64,000 nucleotides of DNA from the NCBI GenBank assembly GCA_963840535.1, contig CAWIZJ010000040.1, positions 1 through 64,000 of the forward strand. Direction: 5' to 3'. The position numbers were made by a program, and so were the translations under genes. This document shows, piece by piece, positions 8,768-17,285 of this stretch; within the stretch, counting starts at the first letter, position 1, and each line of letters begins with the position of its first letter. The notes under the pieces were generated by a model that was not told the origin of the DNA, searched no databases, and was given only the letters and a program-made list of their open reading frames with translations. Source of the stretch: VAZQ01 sp963840535. GTDB lineage: Bacteria > Pseudomonadota > Alphaproteobacteria > Rhizobiales > Xanthobacteraceae.

Positions 8768-8887
8768 CTACGATTTTAGCACAATCACCGGCATCGCTGC
8801 TGGCTGCTGCGCGCGCGCCACGAGCGGCCACGCGACTGCCGCGCCACCGAGCAGCGTGATGAACTCGCGCCGTCGCATGTGGAGCAT
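8768..8887 (-). pseudogene. Substrate-binding-protein signal-peptide remnant
   Basis: 39 codons: MLHMRRREFITLLGGAA...ARAQQPAAMPVIVLKS then stop. This is the signal peptide and first mature residues of the PF04392-type family, cut off after VPVI. It is the fourth such leader in 2.3 kb and sits in front of the cupin gene. Confidence 0.65.
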
Positions 8888-8917
8888 AACCCTCCCAGCC
8901 GTAATCGGTCGCCGGCT

Positions 8918-9046
8918 TCAAGCCGGAGGGTATAGGCACAGGAAGGTTACAAGAAAAAACAGGACCGAATAGAGCCCGACACCGCTGACGACCCCGATGA
9001 TGTCCGAAGCCCAGCTCTGCCCCTCGTCTACAACGCGCTCGCTCAT
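8918..9046 (-). CDS. Small membrane protein, 42 aa
   Basis: MSERVVDEGQSWASDIIGVV, then a single transmembrane helix (VGLYSVLFFLVTFLCLYPP). A clear GGGAGG ribosome-binding site lies 8 bp before the ATG. No family recognised. Its upstream region resembles that of the substrate-binding protein at 7513. Confidence 0.55.
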   Translation of the reverse strand: MSERVVDEGQSWASDIIGVVSGVGLYSVLFFLVTFLCLYPPA

Positions 9047-9077
9047 GGTGAGACCTCCCACGAAAGTAGCCGGTGCG

Positions 9078-9149
9078 GCACCCTCAGACTGCCGCGGCAT
9101 AGCCGGGAAGTCCTTGGGGTAGACCTGAATCGTTCTGAATCGAGGTGGC
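9078..9149 (-). repeat. Upstream block shared with 7546-7616
   Basis: Second copy of the approximately 70-bp block, immediately upstream of the small membrane-protein gene at 9046. It suggests that a substrate-binding-protein gene once stood here or that its promoter was duplicated. Confidence 0.5.
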
Positions 9150-9509
9150 TGCTGCTGGGCTGCATTTATCGTTGACACTTTGGACCGCCTGACCATCCGA
9201 CCACAGTAGTAATTGATCGTAGCGCCGTGCAGAAGCCGAAGTGGATTGATTGACGACGGGTTATTGGCGTCCCTGAACGCCCGTGGTACGTTGCCATCGA
9301 CGAACTGATCGATCGCGCGGCCCCGCGCCGCGCACGGAAACCGACAAGCTTCGGCGAGCATCCGATTGCGCCGCTTAGGTGGATCAGCAGACGGTGCAGG
9401 CAAGGCCGGTTGCTCGACCGCTTTCCGCTCGATGACCTTGGCCGCGGCTGCCTTGCGCTCGAGCCGCTCCGTCAACTCTCACTCATCTCCGCAAGACAGA
9501 GTTCTAGTT

Positions 9510-10979
9510 ATGGATGCGATGCTGCTGTTGTCAAAGACCCTTCGTGCAAGCTGGAGTATTGGCCTCGCCGCCGCGTTGCTTGTTGCAGTCCCGTCAGGCC
9601 ACATCGCCATGGCGGAAAACATGGTCGGTGGCACCTCTGCTGCCCTTCCTATCGACGCGGCAAGCGAGGGCGCCTTCCGGCACCTGCGGGCGTTGCAGGA
9701 CATCGCCTCAATGAGTGGTGGCAACCGAGCCGCCGGCACCCTCGGATACGATCGTTCCGCGGAGTATGTGGCGGATAGGTTGAAGGAGGCAGGCTATCTC
9801 GTTCACTTTGAGGAATTCGAGTTCCCATTCTTCGAGGAGCGAGTGCCGCCAGTCCTGCTTGTGAGCTTCCCTGACGGGCGGCAGGAGCCAGCGCCTGCTG
9901 CGGCCTTTCGTACCTTGACCAACTCAGGTTCGAGCAACGTGACAGCGCGGCTGCATGCGGTGAATCTCGGGCTCGCCGAGGGACAACCACTTGATTCTGC
10001 CAGCGGCTGCAAAACGACCGACTTCGATGAATTCGAACGCGGCTTTGTGGCGCTGATCCGTCGCGGGACTTGCATATTCCAAACCAAAGTCGACAACGCC
10101 TGGGCCGCTGGCGCAGCCGCCGTCGTCATTATGAATGAGGGCACTGACGGACGGACACACGCTTTTTCGGGTCAGCTAAGGGACCTTGCCCCCATTCCAG
10201 TGGTCGGCGTCTCATACGAACTCGGTCGCTCCCTCGAGATCGCAGCTCGCGGCGGCGCCACTGTACGTGTCGACGTGAACGCCGTGACGGACAAGCGGCT
10301 GACTCGAAACGTGCTGGCCGACACTGCTTTTTATAACGAGAGCTCCTTGATCATCGTTGGTGCGCATCTCGACAGCGTGCCGGAGGGACCTGGTATTAAC
10401 GATAATGGTAGCGGCTCGGCTGCAGTGCTCGAAGCGGCACTGCGATTGGCCCAGGGACCGACCGAAGCCCGCGGTAGCGTGCGCTTCGCATTCTGGGGCG
10501 CAGAAGAGCGAGGCCTCATCGGCTCCCGCCACCATGTGGGATCTCTGTCCGAGGAGGTGCGTCGGCACATCGCGTTGTATATCAACCTCGATATGGTCGG
10601 CTCGCCCAACTTCGCGCGCTTCGTTCAGGGTTCCGCTGCGACTGGTGATGGATTGGCTGCCGTGGTGCGACGCGAGCTCCTCGCTGATTTTCGCGAACAC
10701 AACTTGATTGTCGAGGAACGTGCTGAAGGTCGCTTTGGCTCTGACGGTGCCGCATTCTCTCAGAAGGGCATTGCGACCCTGGGTCTTTACACGGGCGCAG
10801 GCGGGCCGAAGTCGGAGATCCAGGCCAGCTTGTTCGGCGGTGCGGCTGGTCGCCCTTACGATCCCTGCTATCATCGGGCCTGTGACACGCTCGAGAATAT
10901 CAACCGTGACGTTTTGGAGCAGAACACCCGCGCACTGGTGCGTGCGGTCAACGCCGCCGCAATCGCAGCTAAACGCTAA
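9510..10979 (+). CDS. M28-family zinc aminopeptidase with PA domain, secreted
   Basis: 489 aa from ATG 9510. The signal peptide is SIGLAAALLVAVPSG...AMA. An inserted protease-associated (PA) domain lies at about residues 150-270 (RRGTCIFQTKVDNAWAAGAA). The M28 metal site follows: GAHLDSV (His, Asp bridge), ND in GINDNGSGSAAVLEAA, the catalytic Glu in FWGAEERGLIGS, NLDMVG, and the last His in CYHRACDTLENIN. This matches bacterial Ser/Leu aminopeptidases such as the Streptomyces griseus enzyme, so it probably removes N-terminal residues from peptides outside the cytoplasm. There is no obvious operon partner. Confidence 0.9.
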   Translation: MDAMLLLSKTLRASWSIGLAAALLVAVPSGHIAMAENMVGGTSAALPIDAASEGAFRHLRALQDIASMSGGNRAAGTLGYDRSAEYVADRLKEAGYLVHFEEFEFPFFEERVPPVLLVSFPDGRQEPAPAAAFRTLTNSGSSNVTARLHAVNLGLAEGQPLDSASGCKTTDFDEFERGFVALIRRGTCIFQTKVDNAWAAGAAAVVIMNEGTDGRTHAFSGQLRDLAPIPVVGVSYELGRSLEIAARGGATVRVDVNAVTDKRLTRNVLADTAFYNESSLIIVGAHLDSVPEGPGINDNGSGSAAVLEAALRLAQGPTEARGSVRFAFWGAEERGLIGSRHHVGSLSEEVRRHIALYINLDMVGSPNFARFVQGSAATGDGLAAVVRRELLADFREHNLIVEERAEGRFGSDGAAFSQKGIATLGLYTGAGGPKSEIQASLFGGAAGRPYDPCYHRACDTLENINRDVLEQNTRALVRAVNAAAIAAKR

Positions 10980-11328
10980 GTACGCGCTCTCAAAGGTGGT
11001 CGCTCTGACCGAACCCAAATTATGAACAGCACGTTCGCTGGGAGCGCCCTCTTTATCTAGGCAGGATGGCGGCGCCACGCGAGTGCCGGCCCGCCATGAC
11101 TTAGCAATGGCCGCGGGTGCGTTTTGCCGTAATCTTCGGCGGCCCACGTAGTTTCTGAGGGCCTACTACTGCGGCCTGCCAGTCCATAGTCGGAAACCCC
11201 TCACGGTAAAGCGAGCATCGGGGCGCTTCTTCCAGCGCCGATGCGGCAAGTCCTGGCGCGCAGCGCCAGCGCGTTGATCGCCCCGCGCGCGCCGTGGCAA
11301 GGAGCCGACTGCTTGCCGCAGACGGTGA
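10980..11328. other. No gene seen
   Basis: About 350 bp after the M28 gene without a convincing reading frame on either strand. No clear hairpin terminator directly follows the peptidase stop. Confidence 0.4.
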
Positions 11329-11619
11329 TTACCGCAAAGTCGGCAACGGCACGACTACCCGCGCCTTGCGCTTTGTATCTATCCTCAAGTCCCACCACTC
11401 GAGCAACCGCTCGCACCAAGGCCACGGCAAGCGCCGAAAGGCGTCCGGGCGCTCCTGCTGAAGCGCTTTCGCAACGGCTTGCACGACGGCCGGGCGCAGG
11501 TCCGCGGGAATATGCGCTACTGCAGCTTCCAGCCGGTATGCGGAAGCTAGTGCGCGCTGCCTGTCGGCTCGCTCACGCCGCTCCGGGGTCAGACAAACGA
11601 CGTTGGATGGATCAATCAT
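11329..11619 (-). CDS. Hypothetical protein, 96 aa
   Basis: Starts MIDPSNVVCLTPERRERADR and continues with a helical, arginine-rich body (ADLRPAVVQAVAKALQQERP, WPWCERLLEWWDLRIDTKRK). The frame has natural-looking amino acid use compared with the opposite strand. No family recognised. It may belong with the zinc-ribbon remnant upstream. Confidence 0.45.
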   Translation of the reverse strand: MIDPSNVVCLTPERRERADRQRALASAYRLEAAVAHIPADLRPAVVQAVAKALQQERPDAFRRLPWPWCERLLEWWDLRIDTKRKARVVVPLPTLR

Positions 11620-11683
11620 GGCGCGCCAGACTGTACGATGTGGATTACGCGCGCTTCCGTCCCTGCGCGCCAATAAATCGGGA

Positions 11684-11927
11684 TCATGCTCGCGAACATG
11701 ATCGCAAATCCGACTTCTGAAGATCGCGTTCGGTCAGTTCTGCGGACTGCTGCGAGGTATGAATGCGGTGCCGGCCACGTTTGGCGCGGGCGTATCGCTC
11801 CAGCTCATGAAGTGCCTCGCAATGAGTTCGAACAATAAAGCACATGAACCCACCAGCGGCCGTTCCACACGTTACGGGAGCGGACACCTAATCCGAGTTT
11901 TCCGTGACATTGGGCACATCTTTTCAT
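11684..11927 (-). pseudogene. Small four-cysteine zinc-ribbon-like protein, frameshifted
   Basis: From ATG 11927: MKRCAQCHGKLGLGVRSRNV, then WNGRWWVHVLYCSN. After one extra base near 11840 it continues HCEALHELERYARAKRG to the stop at 11684. The C-x2-C ... C-x3-C spacing with a short hydrophobic hairpin between is a zinc-knuckle or treble-clef-like pattern. A protein of similar design is encoded at 20785. Function unknown. Confidence 0.6.
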
Positions 11928-11953
11928 CGCAATGCCCGTCTCATTGGCGGTTC

Positions 11954-12022
11954 TGTTTCTTAGTCGTTTTGCCCTGTCCCAGGGATTTGTTACTTTTGCG
12001 CCAAACATTTGTTTGCCGACGG
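11954..12022 (-). repeat. Dispersed element, copy B
   Basis: Read leftwards: GGCAAACAAATGTTTGGCGC, AAAAGTAACAAATCCC, then AAACGACTAAGAAACAG. It forms the breakpoint of a truncated substrate-binding-protein gene (11990-12133). Confidence 0.65.
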
Positions 12023-12133
12023 CGTGCTGCGGAGAAACCCGACCACCGGTATGGCCGGCTGCTGCGCCCGCGCCGCGATCGGCCAAGTCGCCGCCGCGCC
12101 GCCAAGCAGCGTCATGAACTCGCGTCGCTTCAC
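11990..12133 (-). pseudogene. Substrate-binding-protein leader fused to dispersed element
   Basis: From GTG 12133, overlapping the upstream stop as GTGA, it reads as a normal family start (VKRREFMTLLGGAAATWPIA, ARAQQPAIPVVGFLRSTPSA). It then passes directly into NKCLAQK and a stop. Residues 1-40 are the substrate-binding protein; the last seven come from copy B of the dispersed element. The rest of the gene is missing, so the element marks the deletion or insertion point. Confidence 0.7.
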
Positions 12134-13115
12134 TCGATCACCTCGTCGGCGAGGGCAAGCAGGCGATCCGGCACGCCCAGCCCGAGCGCCCTGTCGGTCT
12201 TGAGGTTGATCACCAGCTCGAACTTGGTTGGCTGCAGTACCGGAAGGTCGGCCGGCTTAGTGCCCTTGAGAATTTGCCCGACATAGATGCCGGCCTGGCG
12301 AAATCCTTCCCTGAAATCGGGTCCGTAGCTGGCGAGCCCGCCGTTCACGGCGTATTCGCGCAATGGGTAGATTGCGGGCAGGGTGTGACGCGCGGCCAGC
12401 GCGATGAGCCGCTCGCGCCGGCTCACGAAGAACGGGGTCTGCGTGACGAGCAGCGCGCCGGCACCGCGCTGCACCAGAGTTGCAAAGGCGCCGTCGATGT
12501 CCCGTTCCGTGCCGGCGGTGAGCATGATGGGCGTCACGCCGAGACGGGCCGCCGCCTCTTGCGCGTCCTGCGCCTCCGATTGGGCTGCCGGATAATTCGG
12601 ATCGATGAGGACGGCGATGGTCGATACCGCGGGCGCCAGCTGGTGCAGCAGCTCCAGCCGCTTGCCCTCCAGCACCGAGCCCATGATGCTCACGCCGGTG
12701 ACGTTGCCGCCGGGCCGATTGAGACTGGAGACGAGCCCCGCCCTGACCGGATCCGTGGCGCTCACGAACACAATCGGGATCGTGCTGGTCGCGGCCTTGG
12801 CGACCCGCGCCGGGTCGGGGCCGCCGCCGGCAAAGATCACGGCCACCCGACGGCCGACCAGATCGGCGGCGAGCCCCGGCAGGCGATCATATTCGCCGTC
12901 CGCCCAGCGAGATTCGATCGTCATATTCTGTCCGTCGATGAAGCCAGCCTCCCCGAGACCGCGGCGGAATCCATCCACGAATGTCACCCAGCTCGCGGAC
13001 GAGGCGCTGCTGAGGAAACCGATCACCGGCGTCGCCTGCTGCTGCGCGCGCGCCGCGAGCGGCCACGCCACCGCCGCGCCGCCGAGCAGCGTGATGAACT
13101 CGCGCCTTCCGTCAT
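12130..13115 (-). pseudogene. Substrate-binding protein (PF04392 type), frameshift in signal peptide
   Basis: The body is intact for more than 300 residues: RGLGEAGFIDGQNMTIESRW, SLNRPGGNVTGVSIMGSV, GLASYGPDFREGFRQAGIYV and FELVINLKTDRALGLGVPDR. The ATG at 13115 overlaps the upstream stop (ATGA). One base is missing a few codons later, so MTEG and REFITLLGGAAVAW are in different frames. Without the shift, the only in-frame start (GTG 13071) would lie inside the signal peptide and give a poor export signal. Confidence 0.8.
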
Positions 13116-14086
13116 TCGATCACCTCGTCGGCGCGGGCCAAAAATGCTTCCGGAACGGTCCAGCCCAGCGCCTTTGCTGTCTTGACGTTGATCACCAGTT
13201 TGAAAGAGGTCGGCTGTTCGACCGGCAGGTCGGAGGGCTTGGCGCCCTTGAGGATACGGTCGACAAAATAGGAGAGCCGCCGCATGCGCTCGCTAGAATC
13301 GACACCGAAGCTCATCAGCGCGCCGGCTTCCGCGAACGGCCGATAATCCGAGATTATTGGAAGCCGGGACTTCGCAGCAAGCGGAGCGATCCGCGCCGCA
13401 TGACCGGTGAAGATAGGCTGAACGATCGCCACTTCTGCGCCATCGCCCTTTAGGCCCTCAAATAGTGCTTCGTTGAATTCCGACGGGTCTCCAAGAAATT
13501 TCACCAGCAACTTCATCCCAAACCGATCTGTTGCCGTCTTGGTTTCGCGGGCGAAGGTAGGGCCGTTGGAATCCTTGGATGAGCCGATGAAGGCAACGGT
13601 GTGAATTGATGGTCTGATCTCGCGCAGAATTTCGAGGCGCTTGCCGGCAGCATCGGGGCCGGCCATCGTCACGCCGGTGAGATTGCCTCCAGGGCGCGCC
13701 AGGCTCTGCACTAGCCCCGTGGCAAGGGCATCGGACACCAGCATGACAACCGGAATCGTCTTGGTCGCCTCTTTGGCGATATGCGCCACCGGCGTCACCC
13801 GCACAACCAACACGTCCACGGGCTTCTTCACCAATGCGTCGATAATCGCTTGGGTCCTCGCGCGGTCACCAGCCGTGAAATACGCCTCAAGCTCGTAGGT
13901 CTTGCCTTCGGCATGACCGAGCGCAGTCATGCCATCGCGGAAATGCTTGATCTCACCGGCCAGAGCCGGGCCTTGGAAATCCACGAACCCGACCTTCGGT
14001 ACCTGCTGCGCGGGAGCGGACGTGGCGAATAGGGCGATGAGCGCCAGAAACGCGAAGCCGTATCGGACGTAGCAATTCCCGGCCAT
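13112..14086 (-). CDS. ABC transporter substrate-binding protein (PF04392 type)
   Basis: 324 aa. Signal peptide YGFAFLALIALFATSAPAQQ, unlike the RRREF leaders of its neighbours, so this is a different subgroup. Landmarks: FRDGMTALGHAEGKTYELEA, SLARPGGNLTGVTMAGPDAA, GALMSFGVDSSERMRRLSYF, FKLVINVKTAKALGWTVPEA. It is the first gene of the tandem array that runs 14086 to 11990 with ATGA and GTGA overlaps. No ATPase or permease gene is nearby. Copy C of the dispersed element lies about 90 bp upstream. Confidence 0.85.
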   Translation of the reverse strand: MAGNCYVRYGFAFLALIALFATSAPAQQVPKVGFVDFQGPALAGEIKHFRDGMTALGHAEGKTYELEAYFTAGDRARTQAIIDALVKKPVDVLVVRVTPVAHIAKEATKTIPVVMLVSDALATGLVQSLARPGGNLTGVTMAGPDAAGKRLEILREIRPSIHTVAFIGSSKDSNGPTFARETKTATDRFGMKLLVKFLGDPSEFNEALFEGLKGDGAEVAIVQPIFTGHAARIAPLAAKSRLPIISDYRPFAEAGALMSFGVDSSERMRRLSYFVDRILKGAKPSDLPVEQPTSFKLVINVKTAKALGWTVPEAFLARADEVIE

Positions 14087-14173
14087 TTCATGTTCCTTCT
14101 ATTCGACCGTCACTTCGGCCGCCGCCACCTCGTCAGGGCAGCCCTCGGCTGTTCCGACGGTCGATGCCCATTC

Positions 14174-14242
14174 GTGTCTTTAGTCGCTCTGCTCACGTGG
14201 CGGGACTTGTTATTCTCCGCCAAACATTTGTTCGTCGCTGCC
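14174..14242 (-). repeat. Dispersed element, copy C
   Basis: Read leftwards: GGCAGCGACGAACAAATG, TTTGGCGGAGAATAACAAGT, CCCGCCACGTGAGCAGAGCG, ACTAAAGACACG. In the conserved frame it gives LAATNKCLAENNKSRHVSRA. It lies upstream of the signal-peptide gene at 14086. Confidence 0.65.
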
Positions 14243-14335
14243 AGAGTAGGTGTCACGCGGTGAGCGCGACCGGCTCGGCAACCACCTTAAGTTCCGGGGA
14301 TGCCAGATCACGGTCCAAGTCTGTTACGATCCAGC

Positions 14336-14534
14336 TCACAACTCGCGCTTACGGGCCATCGCAACCGCGGCGTTAACGGCGTCTTCGAGATCGACCGCGT
14401 AGCAGGCCGTGCGTCTCGTCCCCATCGCGGAAGTTCACGCGATAGTGGCCAGAGCGCACCTTGCGTAGAGTGAGCCCAAGATGTCGCGCGATCGATTTCG
14501 CTTCCTGGAGCGTAATGGGTTTTTGAATCGTCAT
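14336..14534 (-). pseudogene. Small hypothetical protein, frameshifted
   Basis: MTIQKPITLQEAKSIARHLG, then LTLRKVRSGHYRVNFRDGDE. After one extra base near 14410 comes TACYAVDLEDAVNAAVAMAR and KREL. It resembles a family of about 65-residue proteins from Bradyrhizobium that I recall without function. An alpha-helix, beta-hairpin, alpha-helix layout is suggested by the sequence. Confidence 0.6.
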
Positions 14535-14621
14535 CGGGAAGCAGCCGCTCTCGAATCACCAGCTAAGCCTCGCAGTTGAAGCAGCTTGCCAGCTCGTGGC
14601 TCTTGACCTTCGGGAATGGCA

Positions 14622-14876
14622 TCACACTTGCCTCGCCTCAAGGATCTCGATGGCCTCGACACACGGTTCCTTGCGCCAGCGGCTGGCTTTGCGCTCGGCC
14701 AGCGCACAGCTTCCCACCCATTCGGCGTGGCTGCAGGCCGCGATGCCCTTGGGCCAGAACTTGCTCGGCGGGTGCGCGGCGAAGTGGATCACGACGCAGT
14801 GCGAGTAGACGTGGCTCATGCTGCTGCGCTTGTGCACCTTGCCGGTGGCATCTGTGGCCTCGAACTTGACCCGCAT
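14622..14876 (-). CDS. Hypothetical protein, 84 aa
   Basis: MRVKFEATDATGKVHKRSSM, then SHVYSHCVVIHFAAHPP and SHAEWVGSCALAERKASRWR, ending EAIEILEARQV. It has a mixed alpha/beta, natural composition and no signal peptide. It lies downstream, in sense, of copy D of the dispersed element, separated by the tail of that element's open frame. Function unknown. Confidence 0.6.
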   Translation of the reverse strand: MRVKFEATDATGKVHKRSSMSHVYSHCVVIHFAAHPPSKFWPKGIAACSHAEWVGSCALAERKASRWRKEPCVEAIEILEARQV

Positions 14877-14982
14877 GATTGCTCTGTCATGAAGTAGTCG
14901 GCAGCGCTGACCCGAAATGGGTCTTGCCGTTGGCTAACTTGGCCAACGCACGAATTGCGCCGTGCTGCCGGTATGGCTTCTC

Positions 14983-15052
14983 TGTTTCTTGTCGCTTGGC
15001 CTCGTCTCAGGGACTTGTTACTTTGAGCCAAATATTTGCTCGTCGGAGCCAT
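14983..15052 (-). repeat. Dispersed element, copy D
   Basis: Read leftwards from ATG 15052: ATGGCTCCGACGAGCAAATA, TTTGGCTCAAAGTAACAAGT, then CAAGCGACAAGAAACAG. It encodes MAPTSKYLAQSNKSLRRGQA; the frame stays open to 14816. In the other direction it forms the 5' region of the AraC gene at 15085. A related block with the AraC 5' end recurs at 27440-27605. Confidence 0.65.
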
Positions 15053-15084
15053 GGTGGCAGTTTTGCTCCTGTCGGGGGTCAAAG

Positions 15085-16140
15085 ATGAGCAATGGAACCT
15101 CTCCAGCCCTGAATTCTGAACAGGACTTGGCTTCAATCCCGATGGCGCAAGGGGGTCTTACCCGCCTGGCGATCGCGCGCCTCAAAAGCGCCGGCGTGCC
15201 GGTGGCGCCTCTTCTTAGGCGTGTGGGACTGACGCCGGAGCTGATCGCCGAACCGGAAGAGCGACTGAGTGTGCGAAGCCAAATCACGCTTTTGGACGAG
15301 GCGGCGATTGCTCTGAAGGATGACTGTATTGGCTTCACGCTGGCTCGCGATTTCGATCTGCGCGAAATCGGGCTGCTTTATTACGTCATGGCGTCTTCGC
15401 AGACCTTAGGCGATGCACTGAAGCGGGTTGCTCGCTACAGCAAGGTTACCAACGAGGCCCTCGTGTTCGGATATCGAGAGGGAAATAGGCTCATTGTCAG
15501 TCTGAGTTACTCTGGCGTTCCACGGCACTCAGACAGACATCAAATTGAATTTTGCATGTTTGCTGTATTACGAATTTGCCGCGTGCTGACGGGGCAGAAC
15601 CTCGTACCGCAACACTTCTCGATTGCTCATCATCGATCGGGAGGCATCTCCGAAATGGCGCGATTTGTCGGAACGAAAGTGGAGTTCGGCGCTGACACAG
15701 ACGAGTTTGCCCTAAACGTTGACGCACGTGAGTTGCCGCTTATTCACTCTGATACTTATCTCAATGACCTTCTCCTGAAATATTGCGAAGCGGCGCTAGC
15801 CGATAGAAGAGGTGATCCGAGCCAGTTGCGCACGAGAGTTGAGAACGCGATCTCGTCGATGCTTCCTCATGGAAGAGTGTCGGTGGAGGACGTTGCTCGC
15901 AGTCTGGGAATGAGCGAGAGGACGCTTGCACGAAAGCTTTCGGACGAAGGGTTGAACTTCACTGAAATACTTCAGCACCTGCGGCGCGATCTGGCGGTTC
16001 GTTACCTTGATGACCGCAAGCTGCATGTATCCAAGATTGCGTGGCTGCTCGGCTTTCAAGAGGTGAGCGCATTCACGCATGCATTCAAGCGCTGGACCGG
16101 AAAGACGCCGAGCCAGATGCGGACAGCCGGCGCTTATTGA
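15085..16140 (+). CDS. AraC-family transcriptional regulator
   Basis: 351 aa from ATG 15085. The N-terminal part resembles the arabinose-binding-type sensor domain found in OruR/ArgR-like AraC proteins (AGVPVAPLLRRVGLTPELIA, SVRSQITLLDEAAIALKDDC). The C-terminal double helix-turn-helix is clear (RVSVEDVARSLGMSERTLAR, then VSKIAWLLGFQEVSAFTHAF, KRWTGKTPSQMR). The protein activates or represses in response to a small molecule that cannot be named from sequence. The first 30 codons are repeated in a truncated form at 27.5 kb. Confidence 0.9.
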   Translation: MSNGTSPALNSEQDLASIPMAQGGLTRLAIARLKSAGVPVAPLLRRVGLTPELIAEPEERLSVRSQITLLDEAAIALKDDCIGFTLARDFDLREIGLLYYVMASSQTLGDALKRVARYSKVTNEALVFGYREGNRLIVSLSYSGVPRHSDRHQIEFCMFAVLRICRVLTGQNLVPQHFSIAHHRSGGISEMARFVGTKVEFGADTDEFALNVDARELPLIHSDTYLNDLLLKYCEAALADRRGDPSQLRTRVENAISSMLPHGRVSVEDVARSLGMSERTLARKLSDEGLNFTEILQHLRRDLAVRYLDDRKLHVSKIAWLLGFQEVSAFTHAFKRWTGKTPSQMRTAGAY

Positions 16141-16144
16141 GCAA

Positions 16145-16261
16145 ATGGCCGCGACCCCCGAGTGGACCAAGACGACCACGATCAGGGCTCTGGACCATTC
16201 CTTCGACAACAACGATGTCGCCGAGGTCGCCGAGTTCTGTAAGTCTGTAAGTCCATTGTAG
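16145..16261 (+). CDS. Possible small protein, 38 aa
   Basis: Begins four bases after the AraC stop: MAATPEWTKTTTIRALDHSF, then DNNDVAEVAEFCKSVSPL. Composition is natural and acidic, but there is no convincing ribosome-binding site and no family. It could be a remnant of a longer gene. Confidence 0.25.
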   Translation: MAATPEWTKTTTIRALDHSFDNNDVAEVAEFCKSVSPL

Positions 16262-16630
16262 GCCCATTAATCGTCGAGGCCTTATCGGCGGAGAGGTGGG
16301 CCGCGGTCCGCTGCGCCGTCTGCTGTCGTCATCGAACATTTTCTGCGGTCGTCATCCGCGTCAAGAGGAACGCGGGGCGGCCCGGTGCGCGGCCCCGGCG
16401 CGAACCGGGCGCGGCTACCCGTCGCGTTCTCGGAGAAGAACCACGGGCTGTCGGGGTTTCTGCGGTCAACTCGCCGACTTAAACCTTCTGGCCACGTTAG
16501 CCCGCGCGCGCCATTGCCGCGGGGAAGAAACCGGAGCCTCGCCGCGCCAGCTGTGGCTGCTGGCGGCGGCGGTCGCGCTCGCGCCGCGCACGCACGTCGA
16601 GCTGCGGCACGATGCGAAGATCGTCGGCCG
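16262..16630. other. No confident gene
   Basis: 370 bp with very high GC. Several open frames of arginine- and alanine-rich, shadow-like composition appear on both strands and none is convincing. Confidence 0.35.
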
Positions 16631-16702
16631 ATGGCGGCGACGAACAAATGTTTGGCGCAGATGAACAAGACCCGCACGGGGCCCAAAGCTACCAATAAGC
16701 GA
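16631..16702 (+). repeat. Dispersed element, copy E
   Basis: ATGGCGGCGACGAACAAATG, TTTGGCGCAGATGAACAAGA, then CCCAAAGCTACCAATAAGCG. Opposite orientation to copies A-D. Confidence 0.65.
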
Positions 16703-16861
16703 CCGGCAGCGCGGCGCGATTTTCTTCGCGGAGCCCGTTGCGGGGTCCGCGCTGCCGGTCTTCCTCCTTTGAGGCGGATAGCGTCTAGCGAAACGCGGCT
16801 GCGGCCGCGTCTCCAGGCCAGCGGGCCAAACCATGCACTGATGAACAGACCCAAGGAGTAA
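16631..16861 (+). CDS. Leader-like ORF with dispersed element (copy E) ahead of secreted gene
   Basis: 76 codons beginning MAATNKCLAQMNKTRTGPKA, ending NRPKE, with a stop five bases before the ATG at 16867. The last codons (AAGGAGTAA) contain the ribosome-binding site of the next gene, as in the 5163-5288 / 5158 pair. The element proper covers 16631-16702. Expression is unproven. Confidence 0.35.
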   Translation: MAATNKCLAQMNKTRTGPKATNKRPAARRDFLRGARCGVRAAGLPPLRRIASSETRLRPRLQASGPNHALMNRPKE

Positions 16862-16866
16862 GGAAG

Positions 16867-17285
16867 ATGTTGAAGACACTCGCCGCTGTCGCGGCTCTGG
16901 CCTTGGTGCCCACCATCGCTAGCGCTTCGACCGTTATGAGCTTCGCATGTGAGGTCACACGCGTGACCCCGCCTGAGAAGAATGACTACAACCCGGTCGT
17001 GAACACCGCGCTCTCGACCGTCTATGTGGGCAATCGCCTGACCGGCTTCGCGGTTGAGCACGAGACTGCCGATGGCAACGTGTATGTGCGCCAGGAGCAG
17101 TATCGCAACCAGCGGGTCTGGGCGGGTAACCGCACCACTAGCTGGGCTGGGCAATCTGTGCGGACTCCGGCCTGAAGATGGTCGGCACGCTCACGGAGAC
17201 TTCCCGCGGTCTGTTCTACGTCGAACAGATTTTTCGCAACGGTCGCGTTGAGACAACGATCACTCATAGTTGTGAGAGCGTGTAG
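16867..17285 (+). pseudogene. Small secreted protein, frameshifted
   Basis: Signal peptide MLKTLAAVAALALVPTIASA. The mature part is VMSFACEVTRVTPPEKNDYN through QRVWAGNRTTSWAG. After a shift near 17148 it reads LKMVGTLTETSRGLFYVEQI and FRNGRVETTITHSCESV. Two cysteines (one near each end) may pair. The family is not recognised. The AAGGAG ribosome-binding site is inside the preceding short ORF. A hairpin followed by a T-rich run at 17470 could end this unit. Confidence 0.6.

Noticed and set aside
9180..9475. Minus-strand frame starting MTERLERKAAAAKVIERKAV upstream of the M28 gene
   Set aside because: Open and divergent from the peptidase, but no clear ribosome-binding site or family, and it runs on into the shared upstream block. 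Left out as unproven.
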